Assembly: GCA_963920525.1 (NCBI GenBank) | Contig: OY986436.1 | Span: 94,123,342-94,187,341, forward strand | Length of the DNA: 64,000 nucleotides | Origin: Dichetophora obliterata | Taxonomy: Eukaryota; Arthropoda; Insecta; Diptera; Sciomyzidae | Direction: 5' to 3' | Part shown: positions 21,501 through 31,499 of the stretch, piece by piece | Position numbering within the stretch: position 1 is the first letter of the stretch | Layout: each line of letters opens with the position of its first letter | Notes under the pieces: model-generated | Told to the model about the DNA's origin: nothing | The model's input: the letters and a program-made list of their open reading frames with translations, nothing else | The model's database searches: none | Program-made: the position numbers and the translations under genes

Positions 21501-21895
21501 GAGGCTGTTCAGACTTGCCTCATTTTGACATGAGTTAGCTATCAGGTGTTCACACACAAACTGTTGCCTCACTTTGAGGCTGCATCATTTTGGCGTTTGT
21601 TGTTTTTTTTCGTTTGTTTTCTTTTGAATTATTAAATGCTCAAGTTTTTACAATTTAAATAATATTAATTTGTGAACAACAATGAATAAACAAAATTAAT
21701 TCGCGCCAGAACACACTAAAAAGAGCAAAAATTTCAACATAACAAACTTCACTCCGACGTACGTCAAAATGAGTCGTAAAATTTTTAAAATTCTTGCCTC
21801 ACGCAACATGTCACCTTCCCGCTTTTCCCTTTGCCAGTAGACGACAAAATGAGGCAAGTGAGTCGCCTCATTTGAGGCAAGTCTGAACAGCCTCA
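21501..21895. mobile_element. 395-bp MITE, ATT target duplication
   Basis: Inverted ends GAGGCTGTTCAGACTTGCCT; the right arm read in reverse is identical. Extra GCCTCA blocks occur inside both arms. ATT flanks both sides (21498-21500, 21896-21898). No transposase; the internal open frame on the minus strand is not protein-like. Confidence 0.8.
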
Positions 21896-22093
21896 TTGGA
21901 ACACTTTCTTTAATATGCAAATCCTATCAAAAAACTTCGCCTAGCTGTGCGCAACAACGGAATGCGGCCCTGAGTGAATGTTTCTGTATTAGTGTGAACA
22001 TACACCAGTAAGAGAAATGCCGCACTTTTATTTCAGAACACCACTTCCTTATCTCTTATTTCTATGTATGATATATATGAAATTTCCATTTAA

Positions 22094-22565
22094 AGGCCCA
22101 GTTATAATAGACGCAACGTAATGTAGTGAAATGTCACTGCAGCAGTGTTTTCTGTCACTTACTGTTTCAATCAATACTTTTCTTATACAAGTGATTATAA
22201 TAGAAGTAACGTTATGTAACGGGACGTAAAGATCAGTTGGATTTCGATTTCTACGTTACTTTACATTACGTCTGTTCAAAGAACAACTAAACATTGAGGT
22301 TAGATTCGATTATTGCGCTATTTTATATTGTTGAGCTATGCTTTTTGTTGAGTTTTCGTTATTAATGTGATAGTTTTATGTATCCACAGCTATGGATGTT
22401 GAAGATTTAATTGTATTTGTACAGGAACGTGTAATTATTTACGACAAACAACTGCCTGGCTACTGCCTATTACAATTGCTACAACGTTTTCTTACATTAC
22501 GTCCCGTCACGATGACAGTTGACAACATAACGTTACTTTACATTACGTCTATTCTAACTGGGCCT
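22094..22565. mobile_element. 472-bp MITE upstream of Mtr4
   Basis: Inverted ends AGGCCCAGTTATAATAGACG and AGGCCCAGTTAGAATAGACG (the latter read from the right). Internal repeats of the type AACGTTA(T/C)...TAACG and ACATTACGTC. Flanks TAA and CAA are only a partial match for a 3-bp duplication. It resembles the GGCCCA-ended element at 7310-8295. Confidence 0.75.
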
Positions 22566-22568
22566 CAA

Positions 22569-22650
22569 TTCCGACGTTGTGATTTGACGAACGATTTGAT
22601 GAGTGTGAACAGGGCAAAACGATTTGATGAGTGTGAACTGCCCTATTTAT
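22569..22650 (+). repeat. GTGTGAAC direct repeat near Mtr4 start
   Basis: ACGATTTGATGAGTGTGAAC occurs twice in 50 bp. It is related to the GTTCACA blocks at 8735-8926. The position is 110-190 bp upstream of the Mtr4 ATG, so it may fall in the promoter or 5' UTR. Confidence 0.5.
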
Positions 22651-22756
22651 CAACTCGTGCTTTTATTTTGGTGCGAAAATATATTTAGCTTAAATTTAAA
22701 GTTTTTCAATTCGTAATCAACATCTATTTATACAAATAATACATAAATAGATTATA

Positions 22757-23820
22757 ATGACGGAGGTTGACGATCTCTTCAATTGCTTCGAAGATGAAAA
22801 TGAATGTAGCTCTGATGCTAACCTGGTTTTACCACAGGTGGATTCTATGCCAAACACTAGTTTGAGCGCGGAAACGAAAGATGGAAAGTATGTATCATTG
22901 AAATTAATTTATTATTTTAATTAAAACAAATTCTTTTAGTAAGGCGACACTTGAGAAGCGGCACCACAGCAATGATGAAGATGATTCCCAGAAGCGACCA
23001 AAAATCACTGAATCTATACTAGATGATATATGCATAGAAGCTTTGCGTACACGCATTTCAGTGCATGTAATCGAATCACCAGAATCATGTACGCACGAAG
23101 TAGCCACCTACCCAGGGCAGGAATATATTCCGTTAAATGCTATCACTGGAACACCGGCCAAAGAATACCCTTTTGTTTTGGATCCGTTCCAGAAAGAGGC
23201 CATCATGTGTATTGATAATAACCAGAGTGTTCTTGTTTCTGCGCATACATCGGCAGGAAAAACTGTTGTCGCGGAGTACTCAATAGCTAAGTCCCTAGGC
23301 AGCAAGCAACGTGTTATATACACAACGCCAATCAAAGCCTTGTCAAACCAAAAGTATCGTGAATTTAGTGAAGAATTTAAAGATGTCGGTTTAGTGACTG
23401 GCGATGTAACAATCAATCCTTCGGCATCTTGTCTTATAATGACTACAGAAATTTTACGAAACATGTTATATAGGGGCTCGGAAATTATGCGCGAAGTTGG
23501 CTGGGTAGTTTTCGATGAAATCCATTATATGCGTGACAAAGAGCGCGGTGTTGTATGGGAAGAAACCCTAATATTGCTACCAGATAATGTACGTTATGTT
23601 TTCCTATCTGCCACTATACCCAATGCTCGCCAATTTGCAGAATGGGTTTGTCATTTGCACAAACAACCATGTCATGTCGTTTATACTGACTACCGACCAA
23701 CTCCCCTTCAGCATTATATTTTTCCAGCTGGTGGTGATGGCATACATCTTATTGTAGATGAAAAAGGCCAATTCAAGGAAGACAACTTTACCACTGCCAT
23801 GGCTGTACTACAAAACTCAG
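22757..23820 (+). CDS. Mtr4: Mtr4 exosome RNA helicase, exons 1-2 only
   Basis: Nuclear DExH RNA helicase that feeds RNA to the exosome as part of TRAMP/NEXT-type complexes (family knowledge). Exon 1 is 22757-22887 (ATG in ATTATAATGACGG; acidic start [13 protein letters not shown]). A 52-bp intron has GTATGT and TTTTAG ends. Exon 2 is 22940-23820, ending CTCAG|GTTTGT in phase 1. The 337 codons include a KR-rich segment, then [14 protein letters not shown] (Q-motif region), Walker A AHTSAGKT (about residues 145-152), [18 protein letters not shown], the DEIH box (about 236-239), SAT (about 267-269) and [18 protein letters not shown]. No stop or shift. The second RecA domain, ratchet and arch domains are not in the window, so the next intron exceeds 40 kb or the gene is cut. 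Two MITE-like repeats sit just upstream. Join: 22757..22887, 22940..23820. Confidence 0.93.
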
Positions 23821-23907
23821 GTTTGTCCAATATATTTTTATTTATGTGGTTGTTTGTGACATATTAGACCCTAAACCAAACAGCGTATTCGATAAAATTT
23901 ACACAAT

Positions 23908-24129
23908 CGACCCTATCGCGACTTATTTTTCACGCGGAATTGGAAAAGGGAGTTTTTATTTTTAAGATAAAGTTCAAGAACATTAGGAAAATTTTTAATG
24001 CAAATTTGTTTATTACCTTTGATGAATAAATTTACATTAATTTAATTTCCAAATGTTCTTGAACCTTATCTTAAAAAATAAAACTCATTTTTTTCAGTTC
24101 CGCGTGAAAAATAAGTCGCGATAGGGCTG
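23908..24129. mobile_element. 222-bp foldback MITE in Mtr4 intron 2
   Basis: The ends are C(G/A)(A/G)CCCTATCGCGACTTAT, then TTTTCACGCGGAA, in inverted orientation. AAT duplicates on both sides (23905-23907, 24130-24132). Arms of about 85 bp share AAGATAA(A/G)GTTCAAGAACAT. It starts less than 90 bp after the exon 2 donor. A solo arm occurs at 3512-3600. Confidence 0.85.
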
Positions 24130-24132
24130 AAT

Positions 24133-24821
24133 ACCTCATAAATACCTAGGCTCGTATATAATCTAGAAGAATTAACTTAGGCAGTAGCATTTATACAACA
24201 AAGTGTCATATGGCCTTATTTTGTAAAATGCACGCAATCACCTCGTTTAGGGTTTTTTTGGTCTGGCAGTTCTATTTCCATATGAATTAAAACAAAAACT
24301 CTCACTTAAATTTTAATTTAATATATATTGCCATATGGGGCTTTCCATAGTGACTGGTGGGACAGTTTACTCCAGAATCCCTAATGTTTAGACCTGTAAC
24401 TTTGTATTTTATGTGTATTTTATATTACATAATGATCAAATATATATTTTGCAATAGATTATGAACCGACTTATAAAACTTTTACCGAAAAAATAACTCG
24501 TATAAATATTTTGCTGATATTTCTTATGTTAAAGGAGTGTGACTGGTGGGACAGGTAAAAATACCTCACCTTCGCCTTCTGCACTGTCAATCGAGATTTT
24601 AGCCAAAATGTATTTTACTATGCTATGAATGATTTAATAGACTTCAACAGAAACTACAAATTAGGTCCAAGCTTAGTTTCTACAAGAAAATAAAGAAAGT
24701 AGAAATTATGACTAGTGGGACATCGTGGGACTGATGAGGGAAAAAAATCGTACAATCGACAACTTGTCCTAGTGAAAAATTTAATCTTGTTTTTTCTAAA
24801 TAATTTTTACAGCTCATGTGA
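24133..24821. other. Mtr4 intronic or intergenic DNA
   Basis: No exon found. The motif GACT(G/A)GTGGGACA recurs at about 24351, 24541 and 24710, hinting at a degenerate short repeat. Confidence 0.4.
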
Positions 24822-24866
24822 ATTTATTTATTTAATTTCATCAATCAGAGTACAAGCTCTAAGGGC

Positions 24867-25367
24867 CAATTTTTTAGTGCAAGTTTAACTCTGTTTTTCG
24901 GTTAAACTAATTCTAAACCAAGAAATAAGTTTTTCAGTGAATATTAACCAAAGTTTAAACTAAGGTTAAAACACAAAACATAAATTCACACCAAAGCTGT
25001 AATTGCTGAGGACGGCCTCGGTCTTCTTTCTGTTTAATAAATTTTTTGTTTTTGTAAAGCATTACTATTTTGGTAGGCGCAGCGACGATTTGTTGATTGT
25101 TGCTAACAAAAATTCAATTTCCTTAATGAAAAAAGTGCAGGTTCTTCTTTTACTCATTTTGTTTTTTTTTTTATTGAGACTTCAGATTTTACATATATTT
25201 ATTTGAATTTTAATGACTTAATGGTGCTGCCATATCAATAAACACAAAAGTGCTGGTTACTTAACCAAGCACTGAAAAAGTGATTGTGTGGTTAAACTCT
25301 CGTTAACTTTAATCTACGATCAACTGAACTCTTGTTAACTGGGGTTTAAACCAGCACTGAAAAATTG
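24867..25367. mobile_element. MITE in LINE 3' UTR
   Basis: Inverted ends CAATTTTT(T/C)AGTGC then (A/T)(A/G)GTTTAA. The interior has repeated GGTTAAAC and GTTAAC-type blocks in both orientations. It separates the LINE tail from the rest of its 3' UTR. Target duplication not resolved. Confidence 0.55.
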
Positions 25368-25732
25368 TGACTACTATAATATTTACAATTAAACTAGAAC
25401 TTCAATAATGAATACAAAATTATGAAGAATATAACAAGGTATGAAATAAAACAGTTTATAACTATTATGTATAATATTAAATCACAAAACAAGAGTTAAA
25501 TTCAATTAATGTTGCGAATGTAAGACATAGCAAAAATCGTTTTTAAATGACTATAAGATACACAGAATATTACAGAATATTAATACACAAAAGATGAGAA
25601 TATTATACACTGAAATTTTAAATTTTTTGTAGAGTTATCTACAAATATAACAAGTAAGTTTATGACCTTATTAACTTGTCTGATACAACGCGACAGGGGT
25701 TCATTTTGCGCATAGACAGTTCTATGAAAAGT

Positions 25733-28140
25733 TTAATAAAAATGGCAGTGACTTCGAAGGGATCTCGAGGGTATGTGGTGGTCAAGCTTCTCCAATATTT
25801 CCGAGCAATCTAAGTTATGGTGAAGAATGTCTCTGAGAAAAATTGTTGAGAAAGCCCATCTTCTACAGTTTAGAGTGCTTAATCCAATCAAGGCACACCT
25901 GTGCTGTATGGAGGGGTGGTAGGGAGATTCCATCTTAGTTGGTTGAACATAAATCGGGTGAATTTTCGTTGAACTTTTTCGATACGTTTAGAATGCATGT
26001 TCGTTGATTCTAAGTTCTAAGTGCGGCCTTACCAGCGATGAATAAAGCGATTTAAAAGTGTACGGGTCATTGAACTCCTTGCTAGTCCTCATAAGAAAAC
26101 TGATCATGGCATTTGCCTTATTAACAATGCAATCTATATGATCACCAAAGATCAGACGCGGGTCTAAATTAATTCCTAAGTCTTTTTTAGTGTAAATTCT
26201 TTCAAGCTGTATAGAGTTCATGTGGTAGCTACCTAAATGCGGAGTCAATATTCTTGCAAAAATTAAAAAGTTACATTTTGAGATGTTGAGAGGCAGTTGG
26301 TTAGCTTCACACCAAACTATATTGCGTTAAGATCGTCTTGGAGGAGGGAACGGTCGAATTCCGAGCTAATTTGACGAAATAGTTTTAGATCATCAGCAAA
26401 GAAGACACAACGAGAGTATTTAATTACTAGCGGGAGATCATTAATAAACAACAGGAATAGTAACGGGCCAAGGTTACTAATGAGGTACATTAATGAGGTA
26501 AGTTGTAATGTCGTTGATTTGTACGCGTTGACGGCGATTTAATAAATAAGATTTTATCCAGTTGAGTACGATGGAATGGAATCCAATAGCCGAAAGTTTT
26601 GAAATTAGGTTATGGTTTACCTTATTAAAAGCTTTAGCAAAATCTGTGAAAATTACGTCTGTTGGTAAGTGATTCACCATATTATGAACTATATTATTTA
26701 GGAACAGGACCATGTTGGTCGTTGTGGATCTCCCACTCATGAAACCATTATGAGTTTTATTATGAGGATAATTTCCAAGTATCAAGGAAAACTCCTGATA
26801 ATGATTTAGCGAAGATTAGTGATAGTGGTAGTGCAATCGATGATGCAAAATTCTTAAGAGAGGTTGGTGCAATACCAACAGGGCCCTCATTTGTGTTGCT
26901 TTTAAGGCTCATTAGTGCGGCAAACACCTCCGATTCATCAAAGTCAATGGAACCGACGTCCAAAAGTGGATTCGAAGTGGGAGAGCCAGAAAAGGAGACT
27001 GGAAGTATACACCGATTTAAAATAATCCGCAAATAAGTTGCAAATAGTACGTCTATCGTTAGTTATAACGTTTAGGTAGGACATCCTGATAGAAAAGTCA
27101 TTTGATTTTCTTTTGTTATTGATGAAGGTCCAAATATATTTACTGTTTTGTTTAAGACTAGCCTCAGTAGATATAATGTAATTGTGATAAAGGAACTGGT
27201 TAAGTGCCTCAAAATTTTTTTTAGTAGATAGATACTCGGATCTTAAAACCGAATTCGCAGTGTTATCTCTCAAACGTTTGAAAGATTTAATCTTTTTATT
27301 TGTTAAGTTTGAAAATCTTCTGTCAAACCATTTCGGATTACTATTACACTGAATTTGTTTAACGGGAATGAAACGATCAATGGCCTCCATAAAAACATTG
27401 GAAAATGTATTATAGACAAAAGATCGCCATCTACTAGTAATAGGCAGTCCCAAGGGACCGATGATAGGAATCTATTCATTCCATCAAAATTAGCAAGTCT
27501 GTAATCTCTGAAGATCTTAATACTACTATTGAGCTTTTGAAAATGGTAAAGAGAGAAGTAAATTTGGAGAGGTACATGATGATGTAATTCATTAAAGATG
27601 GGGCATGAAGGTAAATCCAGATATACCTGAAAATCTTTATCAATATAAACCAGATCTAAAATACGGTTAAGATCATTCGATATATTTTTGATTTGCACTA
27701 GATCATATTGACCAAAAAAGTCAATCAAATTGGCTTCTACCTCATAATTTATATTGAGAGGCAAAAGGTAAAATTCATCACAAACCGGTTTCCATTCAAT
27801 ATCACCTAAGTTGAAATCTCCTACGATTATTACACGTTGATTATTGTGAGGATTATAAAGGATAGTTTTGCTATTTTCAAAGTGTTGATTATAAAGATCA
27901 ATCGGACTATTAGGTGGGATATGACTCACCAAAAGTAGGACCTCGAGATTGTGTTCGATATAGACTTTTATGATAAGTTGATCAATGTCAAACAATGGAG
28001 AATGGACGCTGTCGTAATTTGTCAACATGAAAAAGAGCTGCGGATAGCAACAAGTACACCTCGACCACGAAACAAACCAGTGATGCGAGGACAACGGTCC
28101 TTACAGAAAACATCATATACAGCGCTATTAAAAAGTTAAT
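25733..28140 (-). pseudogene. LINE ORF2: endonuclease and reverse transcriptase
   Basis: Minus strand, in order. The endonuclease part (28094 to about 27480) has the motif VIIVGDFNLG, then NRILDLVYI and a terminal HHHVPL. A linker follows, PKWFDRRFSNLTNKK (about 27330). Reverse transcriptase blocks follow: GFMSGRSTTTNM and VIFTDFAKAFNKVNH (about 26580-26740), the active site FADD (26388-26402) and KDLGINLDPRLIFGDHI (about 26150-26200). The end is SLVRPHLE and a C-terminal RRWAF-type region to about 25733. Frames change several times and stops occur, so it is inactive. The family copies RNA at nicked target DNA. Confidence 0.82.
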
Positions 28141-28486
28141 ATGTATGGTGGCTATCTATCAGCCAGGTTTCAGTGAAAATAATAAAGTTATATACAAATG
28201 ATGAAGAAGAGATAAATATAAATAATTGATTAATTTTAGTTCTTACCCCCCAACATTGTGGTAATATAAAAAGTTTTTATGAATTAATTGAGACGGTCTT
28301 TAAAGGGCCCTAGTAAAGGTAGTTTTGTGGAGTTGATGCTGCCTGAGAAGTGTTGGTTGGTTATAAAACGGCTCGTGGACGAGAGATGAAGTCATGAACA
28401 ATCACACCTTGTGGCCAGAAGTCTTCAGATAACAGGGGAGCATAATCACGATCAGAGGCATAGATCTTAAAAGGCGATATGTCACG

Positions 28487-29460
28487 TTAAGTTTTAGAGT
28501 TCAGCTTAAGACAAGTTGGCGTCGAAGTAGGCAACGGTAGCTTGCTATGTATGTAGGACAAGATGTTATCGACAGTCGTTGCACCTGCAAGTCTCGATAA
28601 AAAGATGGCTTCTCGAGACAAACGAGGTACCACAATCAGCAACGAAGACCCGTCCAGGTTTGCGGGCACAACGCGTTGAGGCTGCGAGTCAAAAGTAGCA
28701 TTGCTTACCATTTGAGCGGTATTACCGTTAATGAGGTTATCTCTGGCAGAGGCAAGTGGTGAGAGCGGTTGCGAAGTGTAACTTTGCTGGACCAATGCAG
28801 GCGGTAGGTATTGCGAAGTGTTGATGTGCTGATCCAACACAGCTATGGTAGGCGGTGAGTCAGTATAAGTATGTAGCTGTGTTATCGATGATCCAAAATC
28901 ATTGGTTTGCTGAGCTGAGACAGGCTGCAAGCCAGCCGATGAGGTGGTTGAAATAGCGGTGTTGTTACCTTGCTGGTGAGAGTCGGACAAACCAATATTA
29001 GTTAACACAGGCCAATTTATTGAAGCAGTTTGCATGGTTTCGACAAAAATTGGGTTAGCAGTCTCAGTAGATGCAGATTTGTATCTAGTAGCAGCAGCTT
29101 GAGATTTTGTAGAAGTGCGTGCCTTTCCAGGGAGCTAGTGCCGGAGATTTTGCTTGCATTAGCGTTTAATTTCGCGAGGTCAAATAGCTTATCAATTGTA
29201 GAACATTAGTCCGCAGCCTGTTTGTGCAGCCGTGCCAACTCGTCGTTCAGCGTAGAGGCCGCATCACGAATGTCAGATAGCTTTTGAAATATGATGTTAG
29301 AAGATAAACTCCTGCAGCTTGTACAGTACCACTGAAGTCCACTATGTGTATTTCCTCCAAGCGCATCACCAACTTTAGTTGACAGTTTAACGCACTTTAC
29401 GTGAAAACTGTGGGAGTGGACTAATGTGCGTGAGAGATAACACAATATAGTTATGCTTCA
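28487..29460 (-). pseudogene. LINE ORF1 with PHD finger, minus copy
   Basis: The N-terminal part (29445-29206) keeps the second half of a PHD finger: HSFHVKC and LQWYCTSC, then a helical ELARLHKQ segment. After a break, 29035-28487 is Ser/Thr/Gln-rich and ends with EAIFLSRLAGATTVDNILSY and HSKLP. This end matches the plus copy's ORF1 end (LFISRLSAYTSVNDIKAHIN). The first zinc ligands are lost and the middle is frameshifted. Confidence 0.7.
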
Positions 29461-29700
29461 AATTAACAATGTTGGACAGAATTTTCAAACTGGAGAAATA
29501 ACGCAATTTAGCAAACTTGATAGTTTATGCTGCAGAACAGAAGATTGCAGGCTTTTTATATTCGGTTACGAACAAATTGTTTGTTAACAAAATGTCAACA
29601 CTTTCACAATTTTTAGTTAAGTTATTGCTGGAGTTTTAAAAAATTTATCAGCAGGTGTTTTATGTGCACTTATTAAGATGCCGAGGGTTGCCAGGCTTCG

Positions 29701-29989
29701 CAACCTTTAAAAATTTAACAGGGATCGTAAAAATAAACGGAAAAAAAGTTAATTATTATTTTTAGATTTTTATTTTATTGCTCAACATCAGGCGGCAACT
29801 CTGTAATTTTTACTAGTCAATTTTTCGAGCTCCGTATTTATCGTTGTAATTTTATCAATTTTAAAAACACAGACATTAGTGCTGGATTAGTCTGTGTTTA
29901 ATATAAGCTTCATAACTGATTTCGGTGCTTTTATCAGCAGAACTTAACCTAAAACTAAAACTTAAAACACAATTGCATTTTTGTGAATA
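29701..29989. other. Spacer between head-to-head LINEs
   Basis: About 290 bp, AT-rich, between the presumed 5' ends of the two LINE copies. Contains GGGTTGCCAGGCTTCGCAACC-like short inverted repeats near 29685. No gene. Confidence 0.4.
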
Positions 29990-30055
29990 ATCAAAAACAG
30001 TAATATCTCATTGCAAATTAATTAATTATAATAATTTCACCAATTTCAATATCTG

Positions 30056-31306
30056 GTGCTCAATTATTTCTTGTCTGATGATCAGTCTGTGTTTCATCAC
30101 CCTAACCTCAACATCATAACGAGTTGCAATATATGCAAGTCAGAGTGGAGCACGTATGGTAATTTTATTACCTGTTTCGGGTGTAGCAAGCTGTTTCACT
30201 CGAAGTGTGCCAAAATAAAGAGCATTATTGGTGATGCATTGCAGTGCTCGAATACTAAAGACCTCCAATGGTTTTGTACTTCTTGTCGGAAATTTTCAAC
30301 TAGTGTGCTACTAGTCATGCTGCTACAACATCAAACATCAGCTGTTAAGCTAAACAAGGAAGTTCTGCGCCTTCAACAGCTTATTACAAAGCACGTTAGC
30401 GACGTCAACTTATTATGTGAACTATCAACTGTCTACAACTCAGCTAAACCAGATCATGGAAACTCTTCTCTTAACGATTGTGGGTCATCTGTTAGACCTA
30501 GACGTGCCAATGCCAAATATGTGCAAACAGCTTCTGCTGCTACATCAAATTCAATGACTGTTATGGAAAAGCAACTCACTGTGACATTTACTGCTTCCAA
30601 TTTTACACAGGCTGCTGCGTGTAGTTCTGCGGATTCAATGCAATTGGCTGCTACGTCGGCAACCATTGAGATTCTCAATCTTACTGCTACTCAGTCACTA
30701 GCTGGTTCGCATAGTATTAACGCTGATAACGAGACACTAACTGCAACACACGCTACTCAGATTCCGTCACTTTTATTGGCTTCATCAGAACAACTTGCTC
30801 CGGAAGCAGATTTATCTCCATCTGCTGAAACATCTAATGCAACTCATGGAAATCATAACTTGATAGTTAATGAAGTTGTTAGCTGCTTGTCTCCATCGAT
30901 CGAAATTCATGTACGGAATGAAAATGGCTTTTCTATCTTGGAACCGTCTGTGCCTCGTTCTGCTGAAGCATCTACTCAAACTGACGAAAATTTCTCTTCT
31001 GCTTTTGAAGTTGCTCCGCCTCGATCTGCTGATATGTCCACAATGACTGCAGCATATGCTCCTGTAGCAGCTCTGCCTCGTTCTGCGGATATAGCAACTC
31101 CTAATGAGTTGCATGCTGTCGCTCCTCCTATAAACAATCTACTTGCTGTTCAAAGGCCGCCGCGCAGAATGTTGTTCATCTCCAGGCTGTCTGCTTATAC
31201 ATCTGTAAATGACATCAAAGCTCACATAAACAGTAAATTGCCATCTCTATCTGCACCTGTTATCTGCTATAAATTTTCTTCACATGAAGAGCGAGAAATA
31301 TCATAA
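30056..31306 (+). CDS. LINE ORF1 with PHD finger, plus copy
   Basis: Open for 416 codons; no ATG near the beginning, so the true start is lost or lies in another frame. The PHD finger is complete at about residues 20-80: C-x2-C (CNIC), C-x2-C (CFGC), H-x2-C (HSKC) and W-x-C-x2-C (WFCTSC). A leucine-rich helical stretch (KLNKEVLRLQQLI) follows, then a long Ser/Thr/Ala-rich region with repeated PRSA(E/D) blocks (PRSAEASTQT, PRSADMSTMT, PRSADIATPN). The end is RRMLFISRLSAYTSVNDIKA. ORF1 proteins bind element RNA (family knowledge); the PHD finger may target chromatin (inference). This is the best preserved LINE frame here. Confidence 0.75.
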   Translation: MLNYFLSDDQSVFHHPNLNIITSCNICKSEWSTYGNFITCFGCSKLFHSKCAKIKSIIGDALQCSNTKDLQWFCTSCRKFSTSVLLVMLLQHQTSAVKLNKEVLRLQQLITKHVSDVNLLCELSTVYNSAKPDHGNSSLNDCGSSVRPRRANAKYVQTASAATSNSMTVMEKQLTVTFTASNFTQAAACSSADSMQLAATSATIEILNLTATQSLAGSHSINADNETLTATHATQIPSLLLASSEQLAPEADLSPSAETSNATHGNHNLIVNEVVSCLSPSIEIHVRNENGFSILEPSVPRSAEASTQTDENFSSAFEVAPPRSADMSTMTAAYAPVAALPRSADIATPNELHAVAPPINNLLAVQRPPRRMLFISRLSAYTSVNDIKAHINSKLPSLSAPVICYKFSSHEEREIS

Positions 31307-31499
31307 TTTATATTATTGGTGCACGACTTAGACTTCAACTCCTTATTATCATTGAGCTTATGACCAGTTGGAACGGTAGTTCATGAATTTATACCTCGAC
31401 CAAGATTTGCACGGCCTTGTGAGCGCGTGCTAAAGAACACGCTATCTACTCCAAAAAACTGCTAAACTCGGATTCAACCTCGACTGCTGCTTTATCAGT

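Larger units (their letters stand above)
24822..29700 (-). mobile_element. CR1/Jockey-group LINE, minus copy
   Basis: Non-LTR retrotransposon. The 3' end (24822) has the tail ...CTCTGATTGATGAAATTAAA then TAAATAAAT, the same ending as the plus copy near 34430. ORF1 with PHD finger and ORF2 with endonuclease and reverse transcriptase are both decayed. A MITE (24867-25367) sits in the 3' UTR. The 5' boundary is approximate. Confidence 0.8.

Noticed and set aside
29206..31306. Host chromatin gene with PHD finger
   Set aside because: Both PHD frames are followed by LINE endonuclease and reverse transcriptase in the same orientation and share an ORF1 C-terminus, so they are LINE ORF1.
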